Both the position numbers and the translations under genes were made by a program. Under the pieces are notes generated by a model that saw only the letters and a list, made by a program, of their open reading frames with translations, was not told the origin of the DNA and did not search any database. A stretch of DNA of 64,000 nt, from assembly GCA_020205615.1 (NCBI GenBank), contig JAINUW010000777.1:372001-436000 (forward strand), written 5' to 3'. The DNA comes from Panax quinquefolius. Its lineage: Eukaryota; Streptophyta; Magnoliopsida; Apiales; Araliaceae. How positions within the stretch are numbered: the first letter of the stretch is position 1; each line of letters starts with the position of its first letter. Shown here one piece after another: positions 1 to 11,372 of this stretch.

Positions 1-54
1 ATTATTGTCGAACATATCAGATGAGCACGGATTTATATTGGTAGATGTTTACTA

Positions 55-58
<4 letters not shown>

Positions 59-109
<51 letters not shown>
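59..109. repeat. (TA)n microsatellite
   Basis: About 25 uninterrupted TA units. This is a simple repeat lying between copies of a short degenerate unit (see 131-400). An open frame through it is only a product of the repeat and is not a gene. Confidence 0.95.
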
Positions 110-112
<3 letters not shown>

Positions 113-130
113 ACTGGAGATTACTACGTG

Positions 131-250
131 GCCTTTTATGCCTTTTATTTACATTTCATCCTCGCTCAGAGTTTACTTGTGGCGATTGATCGCTTCTGAC
201 TTTATTTACATTTAAATCTCGCCTGGAGTTTACTTCGTGGCGATTGATCA

Positions 251-320
<70 letters not shown>

Positions 321-400
321 ACTTTTATATATTTAAATGTTCGATCCCCATGGAGTTGCTTTCGTGGTGGTTGATCAAGTCTGTATATATATATTTGACT
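131..400. repeat. degenerate minisatellite, three units
   Basis: Three diverged copies of a unit start near 131, 200 and 320. Each has a stretch like TTTACATTT, then a GGAGTTTACTT-like stretch, then GTGGCGATTGATC or a close variant. TA arrays of very different length separate them. No coding potential is visible. This looks like a tandem repeat whose spacers expanded as microsatellites. Confidence 0.6.
255..318. repeat. (TA)n microsatellite
   Basis: About 32 TA units without interruption, directly after a GGCGATTGATC-type unit of the surrounding minisatellite. Confidence 0.95.
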
Positions 401-848
401 TTTATATATATAATCGCCATCGCTATCCATACAAACCGCAAAGATATATGTGAGCTAGGAATCATGTGATCACAGATTCAATTTACTGAATCTAGATTTG
501 CTTCCCATGATGGACCTTTTTTAGCTGTGAGCAGCTTGTACATTATTTTACAGTGTCTAAATTTCTTTAGATGGCTGTCATGCCCATGAGGAGTTCGGCA
601 CTGCTGTATATTATTTTTTATAAGATGTTTCGCATCTCAAAAATAAAAGCAAACAAGTCGAACATTTAATAATAAAATGGAAGTATCAAAGGCCTCAATT
701 ACTATTGAGCACAGGGTTTGAAAAACCTGTTTTTATAAAACTTCATCGCTATATCTTGTTTAAAACTGAATTTTTATATAAATTCAAACCCTTTGTATAT
801 AGGTGCGAATGAGGTGTAGCACTACTTCCAAATAATTACACATTGATC
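401..848. other. non-genic sequence, nothing recognised
   Basis: AT-rich sequence with no long frame, no RNA gene and no retrotransposon hallmark that I can recognise. Confidence 0.5.
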
Positions 849-870
849 CACACACACACACACACACACA
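849..870. repeat. (CA)n microsatellite
   Basis: Eleven CA units. Confidence 0.95.
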
Positions 871-879
871 TTCATATAA

Positions 880-1250
880 CAGTTTCTTTGAAAAGTGGCG
901 GTCACCATGGCAACACGGATGTCGGGGGGTGCCTAACACCTTCCCTCCGCATAATCAAGTCCCCGGACCCAAGTGAATCTCGGTTTCACAGACCCATTTA
1001 GCAGTGCCACATCACTAGGTCAATGTGCAAATCTTTTTCAGTTGTGTTGGTGCAACCAGTTAAATACACCAACTAGCAACTCTTAAAGTCAAATCGTCGA
1101 CATTATACATGTCGGACCTTTTTCACTTGTTTTTTCAAACAAATCTGACATTAACACGAGAACACCAAAGAACACGTAACGAAAAGGGACACTAAAAAAT
1201 CCCGACGTCGACAAGTGTTATAGTTCAAAGTCTATTTGACTAGCAGTTAT
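880..1250 (+). other. fragment resembling a Tat/Ogre-type LTR (copy a)
   Basis: The stretch has GTGGCGGTCACC-like and GGGTGCCTAACACCTTCCCT-like phrases, which I associate with LTR ends or leaders of plant Tat/Ogre/Athila gypsy elements; this is recognition from memory, not a search. Positions about 1017-1250 recur in reverse complement at 3474-3606 joined to 23087-23212, which is one sequence once the 3607-23081 insertion is removed. Shared landmarks are a GGTCCGACATGT block and a CTTTGGTGYTCTC block. No coding sequence is visible. The parent family is uncertain. Confidence 0.5.
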
Positions 1251-1260
1251 TCTAAAAGAA

Positions 1261-2190
1261 ATCGTTATCTTTGCTTACGATATTCATATTGTTGAATCCT
1301 GCAGATATTCATATTATTGAATTCATTGTCAGTTATTTTTCCATTCATCATGATATATCCTTATTGTTGTATTTAAACTTGTTGGGCAAACTTGTTGCTC
1401 ATCCTTGTTATATCATGAATATACTGCAGCTAAGCCCGAGACCTCAAGGAAGGACAAGGGTAAAGGAAAGATGTAGAATACTGGCAAGGAGCAAACTTTA
1501 CATTGCACTTAGTTTAAATTATTTTTATGCAATATGAACCCTAATGATTATTTTAGAGTATGTTTGTAAGATGATATTAAGGTTATCGTATCTTGGGACT
1601 AGTAACACCTTTTGAATGAATGACGTACATTTATTATATTCCATATTTTAGTTAGCGTATATTTTTTAGAGGTAGATGTTTGTATTTTATCGTGATGACT
1701 GAACCGGGGTCAAAGGACCCAGATTCGGGGTGTCACGAAGGGTGTAATTCTACGGTAGCGTGAGATGCATACTATGTGGCGTATGAAATGCACCTACAAT
1801 ACCATGAGATGATTTTATAAATGCCGGGGTGCCCCCGAGGCTCTGTGGGTCCTACCGTCTTGAAGTACGTGCACTCATGCACTATGATGTCCGCTCGAAC
1901 TTGCAGATCATCAATCAGAGCATCTGAACGAGGTGTACAAGACCTTCTTTGGACCGCTTTTATCGAGAGTTACGCAATGACATGGGATTAAATGTTGTAC
2001 GAAGTCAGGAAGAGGTGAACATGCCCATAGTCTTCAAGCTTCAAATTCTATCCGGTGTGCTGCCACGCGTAATAGTCACTCGGGATTGGAACTCCTTGGT
2101 TCTTGTGGGACATTGTTGTGTAGAAATGTATGTATGAAATGTTGAGACGGTGCGCTGGGGTTGAGGTAGCAAGATGAAGATTTGACTCCT
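1261..2190. other. non-genic sequence, no confident feature
   Basis: This lies between the two inverted copies of the Tat/Ogre-like fragment. Small open frames are present but none resembles a known protein, has supporting context, or exceeds about 90 codons. A GGGGTGTCACG stretch near 1728 resembles an LTR end, but I could find no partner end for it. Confidence 0.4.
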
Positions 2191-2224
2191 CACCGGGGTT
2201 ATCTATAGTTTGGGCTGATAGCAA

Positions 2225-2575
2225 ACGTTGCTCAGGGTTACATCTGAGATTGGACTGCTGCAAGTGTTTGAATTCCGTAAGGTCATCTGTAAGTGTGCCT
2301 GTCTTCTCGGTATTAGCTCCGTGTCTTTGGTATGAGTGCCTCGGCAGGAGGTCTGAGATTGAAGCTGATCACATGCATTTGAAACAAGCATATTCGAAGT
2401 TATCGCCGGAACTACAACAACATTCCTTGGGGTTATCTCCAAGGACGAAACTCGGGGTTATCTCCGAGGTTGGAATTGATACTCCCTGTGTGTGTTCCGG
2501 GGTTGAGACTGAACTTCCGTTAGTATCCGGAATGGATGTGAGCTGTCTTCCAGGGTTATCTCTGAAAGACGAATC
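2225..2575 (+). repeat. cluster of short hairpins with a shared GGTTATCT loop
   Basis: At least four short inverted repeats enclose an 8-nt loop GGTTATCT or GGTTACAT. The stems are CTCAG/CTGAG (2231-2248), CCTTGG/CCAAGG (2425-2444), CTCGG/CCGAG (2451-2468), and GTCTTCCAG/CTGAAAGAC with one mismatch (2545-2570). Weaker relatives occur near 2308 and 2340. The stems differ in sequence while pairing is kept and the loop is constant. A 114-codon frame crosses the cluster, but its sequence is explained by the repeats and resembles nothing I know. Function unknown. Confidence 0.6.
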
Positions 2576-2679
2576 TGCCCTCTTGCAATGTTAGTAACAA
2601 GTGTGTAGAAAATTTCGAGTGTCTACAATTAGTATTTATTTGAATATAATTGATATTTAATTTATTTAATAAATTAATT

Positions 2680-3340
2680 AAAAATGATTTTGTTATGTTA
2701 AAAATCATTTTAAATGATAATAAGGTATTTAAAAATATTTTAAGTTATAAAATATAACTTTGAATATTTTAAAGAAAATTTTATTAATTATTTACTATTA
2801 ATGATATTAGAGTTATTTAATAATTATATTAAATAAATTAGTTTAAAATGATTTTAATATTATAAAATCATTTTAAATGAAACTAAGGTGTTTAAAAATA
2901 TTAATATAACTTTCAATATTTAAAGGTAAATTTTATTAATCATTTAATGTTAAATGATATTTGGTTTATTAAACAAATAATTTAAAAATTGTTTTATTGA
3001 TTTAAAAATTATTTAAAAGGATATAAATGGTTTAAAAATATTTAAAGTTATAATTAATGACTTTTAATATTTTGATAAATAATACATTAATATTTAAATA
3101 TTAATGATAATTATTTAAAATGATTTTAAATATTTTAAAAATCATTTAAGGATAATATTAATACTTTAAAAGTATTTTAAGTTATTATAAATAATTTTAA
3201 GATTTTGGCAATGGTTTCATTAATAATATAATATTAATTAAATATTAATGACAATAAAATTATTTAATATTTAAATTATTTAATAATGATTCAAGTGTTT
3301 AAAAAATCATGATAAATTATAATAATTATTTAAAAATTAT
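2680..3340. repeat. AT-rich imperfect tandem array
   Basis: About five units of roughly 130-170 bp begin near 2683, 2848, 2985, 3117 and 3285. The better units carry an inverted pair of the form AAAATGATTTT ... AAAATCATTTT, followed by a TTTAAAAATATT-like stretch. The array is extremely AT-rich and non-coding. It may be part of an old LTR or a decayed satellite. Confidence 0.55.
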
Positions 3341-3473
3341 TATAAGGCGATGAAAAATAATATAACTGATATTTAAGTTATTTAAATGAATGAATATTAA
3401 ACTATAGAATAGAGTTGTAGACTCAATAATTACCCGATAAAGTCATCGGTACACCAAAATATTTTAGAAATTG

Positions 3474-3606
3474 ATCTGGACTTAGATAGTTTGACGGTAT
3501 TAGTGTTTGTTTATGATCCAATGACTAATATAACTATCGACGTCAGGATTTTTATTTGTCCCTTTTTCGTTTTTTATTCTTTGGTGCTCTCATGTTATGT
3601 GAGATT
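3474..3606 (-). other. Tat/Ogre-like fragment, inverted copy b, part 1
   Basis: Reverse-complement relative of roughly 1137-1260, including the CCCTTTTTCGTT and TCTTTGGTGCTCTC stretches. It is cut at its right end by element A1; the AGATT at 3602-3606 is duplicated at 23082-23086, after which the fragment resumes. Confidence 0.6.
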
Positions 3607-6295
3607 TGTGACGCCCCCAAAATAGGTATACATCACCTATTCTGAGTTGTCAATACATGGTACAGAAACAACTACAACTTAATTATTACAACCAGAAAGC
3701 GTGAGTTTGAATACAAATATTATCTTCTAGACAATATCTATACTCAAATAAATCCTCATCACATTTATTGATACATTATTTTACAAAAATGGTGAGAACA
3801 ACAAAAAAATTCTTTCTAAAACCTTCATTCCATACCCCGACTAGTACTCGCTATATTCTCGCCTCCTGAGAAGAAAAATGGAACAAAAAGGAAAAGGGTG
3901 AGCTCAACTAGCCCAGTAAAGAATATTATGACTAAGATAATATACAACAAATTACCGTTAGTCTTCAATGGGAAAAATCTAATAGAATACAATAGACAAC
4001 AAATTTTAAATCAATATTCACAATGAAATAATAATTCATTAGAAGAGCTAAGTAGAGAATGCAAACTACTATCTTCTATGTATGAATTTAAAAGTTCATC
4101 GTTTATCTTTTATCCTGTAACATCAATCAATATACATCCGAATCAAATATTCATCTTGCACACTACTGAGCCAAAGATATTCATCGATTGGTCATGTTCA
4201 TCTAAACACTGCTCATCTTTGCACTACTACCAAAGATATTCTTCAGAAATCATTCATCTTTGCACTACAAAGCCAAAGATATTCCATAATATCATCATTT
4301 AAGATCAAGATGATGAAAATATTTTTAAAGAAAGCGAATCCGGTGAAACAAAATGACAAGGATTAAGGATTAAGGATCAGTATTTTGTTTTATCCACGTC
4401 CAAAAATACCTCAAAAATAATCACAGTGGTGTAAAATTCAAGAATGATCAAAACATGGATACAATCAAAGCTAGTATCCGAGAATAGATATTTTGGACAA
4501 AAAGAAGAAATTTTATTTTTCTATGAATAGTACAGTATCGTGAATAGTAACTTTCACACCAAAAGATAGAAATTCACAAAAACATCTTCACGCTTCATGA
4601 ATAGTACTCGTGAATAGTAACTTTCGTGAATAGTAACTCATAAATAGTAACTCGTGAATAGTAACTCATGAATAGTAACCCGACATGAAAAAGTTCCAAA
4701 TTTGATAAAAAATTCCAACCAATATTTCAAAGATAATGATATTGAAGAAATAATATCATTTGAGAAGAAAATAACATCCCTTACCTCGAAAGATCAAGAC
4801 TTCTAATTTGAAAACACAGGATATAGGCTATGACTTGGACTTGCACCGTATAGCAATTCTCAAAGTATACTCAAAATACTCACAAGAATACTCGATAATA
4901 TAGAGAGAAAACTTCAGTTTCTGGTGTGATTTTCAATTCTAACCTAAGCACCCTATTTATAGGAAATTGCTTAGAACACCAAAGCAGAAAATTTAATAAA
5001 TTAATAATATAATTATATAAATTTTCTACACATGCCTAGAATCTGATTTCAGCCATCAAACACATGCCACATTCTAGAAAAATGAAGAAAAAACGTTTTT
5101 CTAATTTTAAATATTTAAAACTTCCAAAAATCAATTATTTCGGAGCTTCGGAACTTCAATAATTCATAATAAATAGCCCTTTCATCAGAAAATTCGAATC
5201 TCGCGAGTTTTTATAGGAAATTCAATTCTCTACAACTTTGCAGAAGAAAGGTTTTCCAAATTCCAAATAGAAATTGACCGAAATCCACAAACCAGGGCGA
5301 TTTTACAAGCTATAATCAAATTTCGATCAATAAATGGGGTCCACAAGCATGTTTAACATGTTTTAAACATTTATTGCAACAAAATACTCTTCCTCCTCAT
5401 ATACTCATATATCCCACATTCGTTGTAAAATATCACCATTATTATATTATTAACATATAATAATATATTTAAATGAATTATTTTATCAGAAAAAGATAAA
5501 ATTTCAATTTTCAACAATTGTCACAATAAAAATTTTCTCCATCTATATCCACATAAAATCAATATTTTTCTCATCATATGAATCAATAATTAATTATTTA
5601 CAAATAATATTATGTAATCACAATATTGACAAACCGTGCGGTTCTGTGAAGAGGGGCTTTCAATAAGAATTTCTTCTTCATCGGGCGCCGCAATTAGGTG
5701 ACCAAACCTCTCCTTAGACAGAACTTTCTAGACATTTCCAATAATGTTATCTAATAATATTATTCAGATAATATGAATTATTGCTTCGATAATGAAAAAT
5801 ATTGTGTAATGACAATTATTGAAACAACAAAGAATATAAAATATCAACGCAAAGAATTATTAACTCAATAAAATATTGAATAAGTAATTATCGTAACCAT
5901 TATTGAGTAGTGCCTTCACGTAAGAATCAATAATTGGTGCAATACAGGTGCATCCGTGTTTTAACCAACGGGTATTTTAACAAGATAATCTTGAATAACC
6001 ACGCCATTATTTTTAAACAACTTATATTTGTCATTTTCTTCATCCAATCGCTTCAAGTTATGGGGCCCACACATGGGTTGTACTGCCGCACGAATATTCC
6101 TGACAAGCGATTTAATATTCCACGACCAAACGAATATTCCCAAACAACAATGAATATTTTATAACCACTTGCTTATTTTGAAATATTTTGCGTATCTTAC
6201 CCCTAACTATCCACATTAATCAAATCAACCCTTACTATTTTAAAATAATAAATAGAGAAAATTAAATTTCATTAATAATAAGTTGGGGTCTTACA
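3607..6295 (-). repeat. A1 3' LTR (2.69 kb)
   Basis: Alignable along its length with the A1 5' LTR, the two A2 LTRs and solo LTR A3. Landmarks on the plus strand, left to right: the GACGCCCCC terminus; an array of CATCTTTGCACTAC / CCAAAGATATTC units (about 4130-4290); GTGAATAGTA repeats (about 4540-4680); a TATA-like box; a TTGGTCACC-related block near 5700; and the GGGTCTTACA terminus. It contains no gene. Confidence 0.93.
4953..4962 (-). promoter_or_regulatory. probable LTR promoter TATA box (A1 3' LTR)
   Basis: On the minus strand the sequence is CTATAAATAG, about 1.3 kb into the LTR. The same box occurs at the equivalent place in the other A-family LTRs (near 21730, and at 24888, 31757 and 35047). 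The start of transcription is inferred, not seen. Confidence 0.6.
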
Positions 6296-6309
6296 ACCTC
6301 CCTCCTTAT
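6296..6309 (-). other. A1 polypurine tract
   Basis: Reads ATAAGGAGGGAGGT on the minus strand, directly against the LTR terminus TGTAAGACCC. This is the expected plus-strand primer site and it fixes the element's orientation. Confidence 0.85.
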
Positions 6310-6979
6310 GAAATTTCGTCCTCGAAAATCGACGACGACGTACTGGTGTTTCAAAAGGTGAGGATACCTCACTTTCAATTCCGCTTTCAATTCCTGTGTC
6401 ATTTCCTCTATAGCATGATTCCTCCACAAAACTTTAACTTGTGGTATGACCTTTCTTGGCGTAGGGACATGCTCCTTCCTATCCAAGATCTTGATAGGTA
6501 CCTCCTCATACGTTAAGTCTTGATTTATCTCGTCCCGGTTCTAACTCTATAACGTGGTTCGGGTCTTTCACATATTTACGAAGTACATGATATGTGAAAC
6601 ACATTATGAACACGAGACATTTTCGAGGTAACGCGAGTCTATAGGCTACATTTCCTACTCGGTCAAGAATTTGAAATAGACCAATAAATCGTGGATTGAG
6701 CTTTCCTCTCTTCCCAAATCTTGTAACTCCCTTCCATGGAGCAACTCGCAACAATACATGATCCCCTACACTAAATTCCACGTCCTTTTCGATGAAGATC
6801 CGCATAACTCTTTTTGTCGATCTTTGCCGCTGGTTTGTATACGTTGTCGAATCATTTGGATCTTTTCGTGAGTCATACGTATTAACTTCGGGTCCTAACA
6901 ATGTTGCTTCACCCACCTCGTCCCAACATATCCGAGAGCGACACTTTTCGTCCATATAATGCTTCAAATGGAGCCACAC
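6300..6979 (-). pseudogene. A1 integrase C-terminal region and chromodomain-like tail
   Basis: The upstream block (about 6979-6506) has the integrase C-terminal signature GVTRFGKRGKLNPRFIGLFQ, then ILDRVGNVAYRLALP and a VLRKYVKDPNHVIELEP block, typical of gypsy integrases after the DDE core. The downstream block (about 6486-6300) contains ILDRKEHVPTP..., VKVLWRNH and a KVRYPHLL motif, the plant chromovirus chromodomain region thought to guide integration to heterochromatin. The two blocks lie in different frames. The product ends next to the polypurine tract, as in related elements. Confidence 0.85.
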
Positions 6980-7730
6980 CTATACTTGCTCGATAAGCTG
7001 TTGTTGTTGTAGGAGAATTCTACTAATGGTAAATACTTATCCCAACCGCCCTTGAAGTTCAGGACACGTAGTCTTAATAAATCTTCAAGAGTTTGAATAG
7101 TCCTTTCGATTGTCGTTCATCTGTTTGAGGATGGTATGCCGAATCAGATAAAGTAAATCCGTGCCCATAGCTTTTTGCAAGCTAACCCAAAATCTTGAAG
7201 TGAATCTTGGGTCACGATCCAAAACTATGGATACAGCATGCCATGCAACCTCACAATCTCATTCACGTACATACTAGCAAGAAGTTCAAGTGAATAAGTC
7301 TCCCGTATCGGCAAGAAATGAGCAGACTTGGTTAATCTATCAAAAATAACCCAAATAGCATTGATGCCTTGAGAAACCGTAGGAAGACCCGTAACAAAAT
7401 CCATGGTAATATGTTCCCACTTCCATTTCGGAATCTCAAGTGGTTGCAATGGACCCTTAGGTACTAGATGCTCCGCCTTTACACGTTGACAAGTTAAACA
7501 CATCGAGATAAACTTTGCAATCTCTCTCTTCATATTGTTCCACCAAAATGTATGTCGAAGATCACGATACATTTTAGTACTTCCAGGATGGATTGCAAAT
7601 GGTGTATTGTGTGCCTCCATCATAATCTTGTACTTCAAATCAGAGTCGTTAGGAACACAAAGTCTAGAGTGGACTCGAAGTATTCCTTCTTCATCAATTC
7701 TCGCTTCCGGAATAGCTCATTCTTGTACTT
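6980..7730 (-). pseudogene. A1 integrase zinc finger and catalytic core
   Basis: The first 137 residues are open: HPGSTKMYRDLRHTFWWNNM, then CLTCQRVK (the HHCC zinc-binding half), then WEHITMDFVTGLP with the first catalytic Asp. The frame then breaks. A second-Asp region (SIVLDRDPRFTS-like) can be followed near 7225-7200 in another frame, and the third catalytic region ([13 protein letters not shown]) lies near 7100. Integrase would join element cDNA to the host chromosome. It is not functional as written. Confidence 0.85.
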
Positions 7731-7859
7731 TCTTCTTCATACGCATCAGCTCTGGGTCGATGGCTTGAGCAACCTTAACTTTTTCTATTAAAGTTGGCTC
7801 TATGTGTATACTTGACATCATCGCACTTTTCGTTCTCGCATATGATCTTCTACTCAACG

Positions 7860-9130
7860 CGTCACTACCACGTTCGCTTTTCGGGATGGTATTGAATAGT
7901 GTGGTCGTAGTCTTTCAATAGCTCGAGCCAACGTCATTGCCGCATGTTGAGTTCTTTTGAGTGAAGAAATATTTAAGGCTTTTATGGTCCGAATATATCT
8001 CCACTTTCTCCCCATATAGATAGTGCCTCCATATCTTTAAGCGCGAAAACAAGCTGCGCTTAACTCTAGATCATGAGTAGGATAATTCCTCTCATACTCT
8101 TTAAGTTGTCGCGAGGCCTGAAGGCTATGACTTTTCCCACGTTGCATGAGAACACATCCTAACCCTTTGCACGAAGCATCATTTCAGATAACAAATCCAT
8201 CCGAACCGGATGGTATTGTTAGAACAGCCGAAATAAGTCTCCTCTTAAGCTCTTGGAAATTTTCTCGCATTCTTCGCTCCAAACAAATTTTGTATCCTTC
8301 CGAAGTTAGTTTGAGTTAATGGAGTAGCGATTCGAGAAAACCCTTCCACGAATCTCGATAATAACCAATTAAGCCCAAAAACTACGTACTTGATCCACCG
8401 ACTTCGGTTGCTCCCAACTTTGTATTGCTCCAATCTTCGTCGGATCAACAGATACTCCATGTTTCGACACCACGTGCCCAAGGAATGCTACTTCCTCAAG
8501 CCGAACTCGCATTTCTTCAATTTGGCATATAGTTTGTTTTCACAAAGCCTTTGGAGTACCGGCTTCAAATGGTGCTCATGATCTTCACGACTTTTGGAAT
8601 ATATAAGGATGTCATCAATAAAGACAACAACAAACCGATCCAAATATTCCTTGAATACTCGAGTTCATCATATCCATGAAAGTCGCGAGGAGCATTAGTC
8701 GGTCGAAAGACATGACTAAGAATTCATAATGCCCGTCTTGAGTTCTAAAGCGGTCTTTGAATATCCTCAATTCTAATCTTCAAATTGATGATATCCGTAA
8801 GCTAAGATCGATTTTGAAAAGAATTGTGCCCCTTGCAACGTTGGTCAAACAAGTCATCAATACGAGGTAGAGGATACCTATTCTTGATGGTGACATGGTT
8901 CAATTCCCGATAGTCAATACAAAGTCGCATACTCCCGTCTTTCTTCTTTACGAATAAAAGCAGGAGCACCCCAAGGAGATGTCTTGGGGACGAATGAAAC
9001 CGATGTCCAACAATTTCTGTAGTTGGACCTTTAACTCTGAAGTTCAATAGGAGCCATTCGATATGAGGTTTTAGAAATGGGCTTCGTATCGGGTTCAAGA
9101 TCAATAAAGAATTCAACTTCACGCTACGGG
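7860..9130 (-). pseudogene. A1 reverse transcriptase and RNase H
   Basis: From the 5' end (about 9130) the segment reads [20 protein letters not shown], then [14 protein letters not shown] (RT fingers and palm). [12 protein letters not shown] catalytic motif lies near 8640-8600, followed by the RT connection and an RNase H region (HDLELAA-like and [13 protein letters not shown] blocks near 8090-7960). Frameshifts and stops separate these blocks. The order protease-RT-RNase H-integrase is that of Ty3/gypsy. Confidence 0.85.
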
Positions 9131-9389
9131 GGTAGGCAGGAAGTTCTTCAGAAATACGTCGGGAAAGTCAATAACAACAGGGAATATTATTCAAATTTGG
9201 ACGTGTCTTTATTCAAATCCATAACATGGGCTAAGAAAGCTTGACATCCGTTTTTCAATAAACGAATAGCTTTATGTTAGATATGACGGTGATTGATTTT
9301 AATGGTTTAGTTGCTTGAATTCGCATACAATGGGTTGGTTAGGAATATGAAAACTAACAACCTTACGAAAACAATCAATTTTGGTATGA

Positions 9390-9700
9390 TGAGTAGTTAA
9401 CCAATCAATCCCTAAAATCACATCAAAAGCAAGTATCTTTAAAGAGATAAGGTCAACGAGGTAAGGTGATGGTGCCAACTTGAATCAAACAAGATTTATA
9501 AGCAGTGGATGTGATGAAAGTTTCTCTAACGGAGTTTCCACAGATAGGTCAAAGTCTAATTTCTCCTGAGTCAAGTTTAAACGTTGAGCACAAGCAAGGG
9601 AGAGATAAATGAATGGGTAGCACCGGGTATCAAGTAAGGTATAAACTTCGCAAGAATTTATAAATAGCTTACCCGTGATCACCTCGTTTGGGTTTCTCGC
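9390..9700 (-). pseudogene. A1 retropepsin-like protease
   Basis: A 65-residue frame begins near 9682 and carries LFINSCEVYTLLDT, the hydrophobic lead and DT of the aspartic-protease active site. The residues after DT read RCYPF where a GATH-like sequence is expected; the A2 copy is similarly damaged, and B reads DTGFTH. The LAFDVILGIDWL block near 9440-9400 is the second conserved strand. The protein would process Gag-Pol. Confidence 0.75.
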
Positions 9701-9839
9701 ATTATGACCAAATCACAACAAATGCTCTTCCGGAATCGTTGACTTTGACTTTTCTCGGGATGATCTTTTGAGTCACCGTCCTCATTGAACTAGGTTTCGC
9801 TCACAGTATAATCTCGGCGATATGTCCTTATTTTCCATA

Positions 9840-10930
9840 ATTATAGCATACCTTGAACTGTTAGGGCGCTTTGGTGATATGTCCCTCTTTTCCGCATTTG
9901 TAGCATACGATGGGGTGGTCGTTCTCCTCCCTTAGATCCGATTCTTGTCTGCCGATAATCGCGTCTTCACATGGTCATTGTTAAATCTCCTCTTTTAAAA
10001 TCTCCTCTCCGACTCGCTTCTTCTATTTTCATGGCCATAATTACCACCAGAGTGGTTACCATTTTGTCAATCATCTCTTTCTTTCTCCATTTGGTTATCA
10101 TTATTCTGTTGACTGCTATCTCTGGTACGATCCTGGTTATGGTCCCTCAGTTGACCGTACTCGTTATCTCGCTCTAATAATTGAGCCATGTTTACAACAT
10201 CTGAATAGAGAGAAAATTTATGAGAAATGAGATATTGTCGTATGCCGGGTTTCAAACCTCTCAAAAACATCCGCGTCATACGTTCCTCATTCTCCACCAA
10301 ATGAGGTGCAAACCTGGATAACTCTGCAAACTTTGCCTCGCATCTTTGAGACACCATCATGTTGTTTTGTTCTAATCGATGAACTCCACTTCCTTCATAT
10401 ATGATTTAACACTTTCAGGAAAGTATTTGTCATTAAATAATTCTGAAATGTCTCCCAAGACATCGCCGAGTCTTGCGTAATTTGGATGGGTACGCTTCAC
10501 GAGACTCCCACCGGTGAGTCGCCCGCCACACGGAACATAAAGGCGCGAATGGAACCTTCGTTTTTTCCATGCATCCCAAGACATTGAATATCTTGGTAAT
10601 TTTCTTGACCCATGTTTCCGCCATGATCGGATCGGCTTTCCTTAAATTCGGTGGTCCCAACTCTTTGAATCGCTTGCCGTGTGACAACCCGTGAATTGCT
10701 ATCATTTCCTCCTCAGTATTTTGAATACGAGTCTCTCCTCGTCGATTTTGCATGAATCGCAAAAAACTTCTAAACATCCCTCGTTCATCATCTCGCTTTC
10801 AATTGGTGTTGTTCACGGAGGAACATTGCTAGCTTTGTTGCACGTTCTCCTCGTTGGTGAGTCAAAGCGTCTCCACGGTCTCATTTCCATTGTTAATATT
10901 CTCATCGACATTCTCAAATCTTGTCGCCAT
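9840..10930 (-). pseudogene. A1 Gag
   Basis: The start is taken as the ATG at 10930, matched by an equivalent start in A2. The segment holds the capsid-like retrotransposon Gag domain (ETWVKKITKIFNVLGC, then FAELSRFAPHLVENEERMTR and FLRGLKPGIRQYL), a charged linker rich in N/Q/D/R, and a degenerate zinc knuckle near 9900-9870 (CYKCGKEGHIT with the last Cys lost). At least four frame breaks are present. Gag would form the cytoplasmic particle that packages element RNA. Confidence 0.8.
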
Positions 10931-11084
10931 AAAACAAGGGTTAATTAAGGAAATCAATATATCACATAATATCCTTATATCTTGACCAACAAAAAAAAAT
11001 AAGCTTAGGTAGGACACACTAGCGAAGGATTTACTCGCCTCTCCCTCCTAGTTCTATTCCCGATCTCACTTGGGAGATCATATC

Positions 11085-11102
11085 CCTAAGCTCGATACCA
11101 AT
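11085..11102 (-). other. A1 primer-binding site
   Basis: Minus strand TTGGTATCGAGCTTAG directly follows the LTR end GGGGCGTCACA. It resembles the initiator-tRNA-Met site TGGTATCAGAGC with one base missing. The B element has TTGGTATCAAAGC at the same place. Confidence 0.75.
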
Positions 11103-11372
11103 TGTGACGCCCCCAAAATAGGTATACATCACCTATTACGAGTTGTCAATACACGGTATGTAAACAACTACAACTTTATTATTACAAGTAAAACTATGAG
11201 TTTGAATACAAATATTATCTTCTAGACAATATCTATACTCAAATAAATCCTCATCACATTTATTGATACATTATTTTACAAAAATGGTGAGGACTACTAA
11301 ACAATTCTTTCTAAAACCTTCATTCCATACCCCGACTCGTACTCGCTATATTCTCGCCTCCTGAGAAGAAAA
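11103..11372 (-). repeat. A1 5' LTR, part 1
   Basis: Starts TGTGACGCCC as in the 3' LTR and runs until the copia insertion. The last five bases, GAAAA (11368-11372), are the duplicated target; the LTR resumes at 20660. Confidence 0.92.

Noticed and set aside
5..199. 64-codon frame with YIYIYI repeats at the window start
   Set aside because: It is translation of a TA microsatellite.
2250..2594. 114-codon frame as a small secreted or regulatory protein
   Set aside because: The sequence is explained by the hairpin repeats, there is no homologue I recognise, and several frames on both strands are equally open.
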